Source: Arthrobacter sp. zg-Y844
GTDB taxonomy: Bacteria; Actinomycetota; Actinomycetes; Actinomycetales; Micrococcaceae
Assembly (NCBI RefSeq): GCF_024385465.1
Contig: NZ_JANFLS010000002.1
Coordinates: 62,001-126,000, forward strand
Direction of reading: 5' to 3'
DNA length: 64,000 nucleotides
The first letter of the stretch is position 1. Each line of letters starts with the position of its first letter. The notes under the pieces are model-generated. The model was given only the letters and a program-made list of their open reading frames with translations, did not search any database and was not told the origin of the DNA. Made by a program: the position numbers and the translations under genes. Below, piece by piece: positions 60,410 to 64,000 of the stretch.

Positions 60410-61168
60410 ATGACTGAGATCACACCGAAGCGGGCCGTTGTTACCGGAGCAAGTTCAGGGATCGGGGCTGCCGCAGTACGTGCACTGCGCGCCTCGGGCT
60501 GGGACGTCGTCGCCGTCGCCCGCCGCAGGGAGAAGCTGGAGGCGCTCGCAGGGGAAACCGGTGCTGAAGCCATCGCTGCGGATGTCACGGATGACGCTTC
60601 GGTGGCACGGCTCGCCGAGCAGGTCCTGGCGGGCGGGGGAGTGGCCGCCTTGATCAACAACGCCGGCGGTGCCTTCGGACTCGACCCGGTCGCGAGCGGA
60701 AGCATCAGCGACTGGCAGCGCATGTACGACGTCAATGTGCTGGGGGCACTGCGGACAACGCAGGCATTCCTGCCCGCACTGCGGGCGAACGGCCGGGGAT
60801 CGGTCCTGCTGCTCACGTCGACGGCGGCCTTTACCGCCTACGAGGGCGGTGCCGGCTACAGTGCAGCGAAGTCCGGGGAAGAGATGCTGGCCCGGACACT
60901 GCGCCTGGAGGAAGCCGAACACAATGTCCGTGTCATCGAGATTGCCCCGGGCATGGTCAAGACAGAGGAATTCTCCCTGAACCGGGTGGGGGACAAGGAG
61001 GCTGCGGACAAGGTGTACGCCGGCGTCGAAAAACCGCTGACGGCGGAAGACATCGCCGAGGTCATCGCGTTCGCGTTGAACGTGCCGCACCACGTCAACC
61101 TGGACCAGGTGGTCCTGCGCCCGCTGGCGCAGGCTGCCCAGCACAAGGTCATACGCACCGGATTGTAG
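60410..61168 (+). CDS. SDR-family oxidoreductase
   Basis: A 252-residue classical short-chain dehydrogenase: TGASSGIG cofactor motif (13-20), an Arg pair in VARRREK that favours NADP, NNAG, and the catalytic Ser/Tyr/Lys in LLTSTAAF...YSAAK. It resembles YdfG-type serine/3-hydroxy acid dehydrogenases; substrate unknown. TAAAGT (60398-60403) ends six bases before ATG 60410, so a leaderless mRNA is likely; that element overlaps the TAA stop of the preceding gene. Confidence 0.88.
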   Translation: MTEITPKRAVVTGASSGIGAAAVRALRASGWDVVAVARRREKLEALAGETGAEAIAADVTDDASVARLAEQVLAGGGVAALINNAGGAFGLDPVASGSISDWQRMYDVNVLGALRTTQAFLPALRANGRGSVLLLTSTAAFTAYEGGAGYSAAKSGEEMLARTLRLEEAEHNVRVIEIAPGMVKTEEFSLNRVGDKEAADKVYAGVEKPLTAEDIAEVIAFALNVPHHVNLDQVVLRPLAQAAQHKVIRTGL

Positions 61169-61233
61169 GCCGGCAGGTACTCCCGGAGCGCCCCGCCGGG
61201 GACGGTGCTTCGACAACCGGCGCGGGCGTGGCC

Positions 61234-61239
61234 TAAACT
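61234..61239 (+). promoter_or_regulatory. -10 of the ileS T-box transcript
   Basis: TAAACT just before the T-box RNA; TTCGAC at 61209-61214 with a 19-base spacer is a possible -35. Confidence 0.45.
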
Positions 61240-61245
61240 TGACCG

Positions 61246-61475
61246 GAACAGCACTGACCCGGCCATCACCGGTGAGCTTCCGGAAGAACAGCTACCTCTT
61301 AAATAGGGGCAGCCCAGTAGAACCGGACGGGTAAGCCCGTCACAGCAGTCAATGAGCGGCAGCCGCGCGACCCCAGCACCAGCGGGAACGCACGGCGGCA
61401 AGCGAGGTGGTACCGCGGTTACCGCCGGCCTTTCGGGGCCGGTAGAGGCCGCCCTCGCATCCTGTTCCACAGCCA
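61246..61475 (+). promoter_or_regulatory. Translational T-box riboswitch, Ile-specific
   Basis: Actinobacterial type T-box leader sensing uncharged tRNA-Ile. The specifier ATC is at 61265-61267 in the short Stem I loop (CCATCACCGG), followed by the conserved CCGGAAGAAC; the T-box proper AGGTGGTACCGCGG is at 61405-61418 with the TGGT that pairs the tRNA acceptor end. A GC-rich CCGGCC/GGCCGG hairpin follows and no T-run terminator is seen, which fits control of ribosome access rather than termination. Ends are approximate. Confidence 0.92.
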
Positions 61476-61505
61476 GATTCACTTGCCGCTATCAGGATGA
61501 CGAAT

Positions 61506-64000
61506 ATGCCCTCTGTATACCCCAAAGCCAGCACCGGCGACGCAGCTTCTGCTGCCGTTCCCTCCTCTCCCCGGTTTCCGGAACTCGAAGAACGCGTTCT
61601 GAAGTACTGGGACAAAGACGGCACCTTCCAGGCTTCGATCGACGCCCGGGCGGCCGGAAACGACGGCGAGAACGAGTTCGTCTTCTACGACGGTCCGCCC
61701 TTCGCCAACGGCCTGCCGCACTACGGCCACCTGCTCACCGGCTACGTGAAGGACCTGGTGGCCCGCTACCAGACCCAGCGCGGCCGCCGCGTGGAACGCC
61801 GCTTCGGGTGGGACACCCACGGCCTGCCCGCCGAACTCGAGGCCATGAAGCAGCTCGGGATGAGCGACAAGGTCCAGATCGAGAAGATGGGCATCGACAA
61901 GTTCAACGATGCCTGCCGCGCCTCGGTCATGAAGTACGCCGGCGACTGGCAGGACTATGTCACCCGCCAGGCCCGCTGGGTCGATTTCGAGAACGATTAC
62001 AAGACGCTCAACGTCGAGTACATGGAATCGGTCATCTGGGCGTTCAAGACCCTGCACGAAAAGGGCCTGACCTACAGCGGTTTCCGGGTGCTTCCGTACT
62101 GCTGGAAGGACGAGACGCCGCTGTCCAACCATGAGCTGCGCATGGACGACGACGTCTACAAGATGCGCCAGGACCAGACGGTCACGGTCACCTTCCCCAT
62201 CACCGCCGGCGACAACGCGCTTTCCGCCGAGCTCGAAGGCGTGCAGGCCATCGCCTGGACCACCACCCCCTGGACCCTGCCCACCAACATGGCCCTCGCC
62301 GTCGGACCCGAGGTCCGCTACGCCGTCGTGCCCGCGGGTCCGAAGGGCACCCAGGCGGGCGAGGGACGTTTCCTCCTGGCCGAGGACCTCGTGGGCTCCT
62401 ACGCGAAGGACCTGGGGTACGACGACGCCGAGGCGGCCCGCGCGGCAGTCACCGCCGTCCACCTCGGCAAGGACCTCGCCGGGCTGCGCTACGCACCGCT
62501 GTGGAACTACTACACCGACACGGAAAAGTGGGGCACTGCCAACGCCTGGCAGATCGTCACCGCGGATTACGTCACCACCACCGACGGCACCGGCATCGTC
62601 CACCAGGCACCCGCCTACGGTGAAGACGACCAGAAGGTCTGCGAGGAATACGGCATCCCCGTGATCCTCTCCGTGGACGAGGGCGGCAAGTTCCTGCCCA
62701 TGTTCGCCGTCGGGGAGCTCGCCGACATCGCCGGACTGCAGGTCTTCGACGCCAACAAGCCGATCACCCGCGTCCTGAAGGCGGAGGGGCGGCTGCTGCG
62801 CCAGGCCAGCTACGAGCACAGCTACCCGCACTGCTGGCGCTGCCGGAATCCGCTGATCTACAAGGCGGTCTCCTCCTGGTTCGTTGAGGTCACCAAGATC
62901 AAGGACCGCATGGTCGAGCTGAACCAGCAGATCAACTGGATCCCGGAGAACGTCAAGGACGGCCAGTTCGGCAAGTGGCTGGAAAACGCCCGTGACTGGT
63001 CCATCAGCCGCAACCGCTACTGGGGCAGCCCCATCCCGGTCTGGGTTTCGGACGATCCCAACTACCCCCGTACCGACGTGTACGGTTCGCTGGCTGAAAT
63101 GGAAGCCGACTTCGGCCGGCTGCCGCTGAACAAGGAAGGCCAGCCGGACCTGCACCGCCCGTTCATCGACGAGCTGACCCGGCCCAACCCGGACGACCCC
63201 CGCACCCCTGAAGAAGGACAATCCACCATGCGCCGCGTGGAGGATGTCCTGGACGTGTGGTTCGACTCCGGGTCCATGCCGTACGCCCAGGTGCACTACC
63301 CGCACGAGAACGCCGACTGGTTCGAGAACCACAACCCCGGCGACTTCATCGTCGAGTACATCGGCCAGACCCGCGGCTGGTTCTACACCCTGCATGTCCT
63401 GGCCACGGCACTGTTTGACCGGCCGGCCTTCCGCAACGTCATCAGCCACGGCATTGTCCTGGGCTCCGACGGGCAGAAAATGTCCAAGTCGCTGCAGAAC
63501 TATCCGAATGTCTCGGAGGTGCTGGACCGTGACGGTTCCGACGCGATGCGCTGGTTCCTGATGGCCTCCCCGATCCTGCGCGGCGGCAACCTGATCGTCA
63601 CCGAGCAGGGGATCCGCGACGGCGTCCGCCAGGCCATCCTGCCGCTGTGGAATGTGTGGCACTTCTTCAGCCTCTACACCAACGCCGCCAACAACGGCAA
63701 CGGCTACGAGGCCAAGGCCTGCTACGACTCCACCGAGCCGCTGGACCGCTACCTGCTCGCCGCCACCGGCGACCTCGTGCGGGACATGGGCACGGCACTG
63801 GACACCTATGACGTGTCCGTGGCCTGCGAGATCCTCCGCGCCTACATGGACACGCTGACCAACTGGTACATCCGCCGCAGCCGTACACGCTTCTTCGAAG
63901 AAGATACGCAGGCCTTCGACGTGCTCTACACCTGCCTGGAGACCGTGTGCCGGGTGGCAGCTCCGCTGCTGCCGCTGATCGGCGAGGAAATCTGGCGCGG
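61506..64000 (+). CDS. ileS: Isoleucyl-tRNA synthetase, type 2, 3'-truncated by window edge
   Basis: Class I synthetase charging tRNA-Ile. The first 831 residues are visible and the frame stays open to the end. The HIGH-type signature reads [15 protein letters not shown], characteristic of the eukaryote-like type 2 IleRS, and KMSKS is in [13 protein letters not shown]. The editing domain segment [21 protein letters not shown] is present. ATG 61506 has AGGA 8 bases upstream; ATG 61497 is in frame but overlaps that ribosome site. Controlled by the T-box just upstream. Confidence 0.96.
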   Translation, partial: MPSVYPKASTGDAASAAVPSSPRFPELEERVLKYWDKDGTFQASIDARAAGNDGENEFVFYDGPPFANGLPHYGHLLTGYVKDLVARYQTQRGRRVERRFGWDTHGLPAELEAMKQLGMSDKVQIEKMGIDKFNDACRASVMKYAGDWQDYVTRQARWVDFENDYKTLNVEYMESVIWAFKTLHEKGLTYSGFRVLPYCWKDETPLSNHELRMDDDVYKMRQDQTVTVTFPITAGDNALSAELEGVQAIAWTTTPWTLPTNMALAVGPEVRYAVVPAGPKGTQAGEGRFLLAEDLVGSYAKDLGYDDAEAARAAVTAVHLGKDLAGLRYAPLWNYYTDTEKWGTANAWQIVTADYVTTTDGTGIVHQAPAYGEDDQKVCEEYGIPVILSVDEGGKFLPMFAVGELADIAGLQVFDANKPITRVLKAEGRLLRQASYEHSYPHCWRCRNPLIYKAVSSWFVEVTKIKDRMVELNQQINWIPENVKDGQFGKWLENARDWSISRNRYWGSPIPVWVSDDPNYPRTDVYGSLAEMEADFGRLPLNKEGQPDLHRPFIDELTRPNPDDPRTPEEGQSTMRRVEDVLDVWFDSGSMPYAQVHYPHENADWFENHNPGDFIVEYIGQTRGWFYTLHVLATALFDRPAFRNVISHGIVLGSDGQKMSKSLQNYPNVSEVLDRDGSDAMRWFLMASPILRGGNLIVTEQGIRDGVRQAILPLWNVWHFFSLYTNAANNGNGYEAKACYDSTEPLDRYLLAATGDLVRDMGTALDTYDVSVACEILRAYMDTLTNWYIRRSRTRFFEEDTQAFDVLYTCLETVCRVAAPLLPLIGEEIWR

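Overview
The window looks like a 64-kb piece of the core chromosome of a high-GC actinobacterium, most likely Arthrobacter or a close Micrococcaceae relative. The evidence is the strong G/C third-position codon bias, the DUF3145 and DUF3052 proteins, a mycothiol-type DsbA protein, paired ClpP subunits, a translational T-box before ileS, and gene order. From memory, two long blocks follow the order of Mycobacterium tuberculosis Rv2228c-Rv2247 (RNase H, zinc-ribbon protein, Nif3, ahpE, DUF3052, aceE, PucR-type regulator, fab genes) and Rv2457c-Rv2478c (clpX, clpP2, clpP1, tig, nei, rpiB, pepN, glbO, ettA, ssb). No phage, insertion sequence, plasmid or CRISPR region was seen. The genus is an inference; no search was run.

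Layout. 1-900: 3' part of xerC. 1.0-7.2 kb: DUF3145, then the minus-strand type II fatty acid operon fasR-fabD-fabH-acpP-fabF, with two near-identical 19-bp boxes before fasR and fabD and a decayed acyl-CoA carboxyltransferase gene before fasR. 7.3-12.1 kb: aceE, and divergent DUF3052-ahpE-sirtuin joined by 4-bp overlaps. 12.2-17.1 kb: tRNA-Val, a beta-lactamase-like lipoprotein, gnd, cysE/cysK, msrA. 17.2-22.6 kb: Nif3, a zinc-ribbon-like coiled coil, an RNase HI-VOC fusion, yaaA, rnpB, an MFS exporter. 22.7-27.7 kb: long-form gap, def, acyl-CoA dehydrogenase, tRNA-His, orn, a small membrane protein. 27.9-30.7 kb: two convergent, overlapping polyprenol-linked mannosyltransferase-type genes.

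31.2-35.1 kb is the most system-like part: a minus-strand array reading DUF4397 surface protein, class F-like sortase, ECF sigma factor (SigK type), anti-sigma factor (RskA type), M50-type membrane protease. It has a strong hairpin after the first gene. It could form a compact envelope-signalling module in which the signal protease, regulator, sortase and surface substrate are all linked.

35.3-43 kb: tRNA-Arg, an ssb paralogue, a small lipoprotein, a higher-order tandem repeat, ettA, two thioesterases, truncated haemoglobin, MscS, OsmC. A 12-bp inverted repeat joins the osmC stop to the mscS start. 43-56 kb: pepN, a metzincin protease with nine LGFP repeats, rpiB-nei2, tRNA-Gly, tRNA-Pro, tig, clpP1P2, clpX, and a mycothiol-dependent DsbA protein. 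56-64 kb: valS, a small membrane protein, an AbiEi/DUF559 protein, an SDR, and the T-box-controlled type 2 ileS, which runs off the end. Several genes look leaderless, with a -10 hexamer ending exactly six bases before the start codon.
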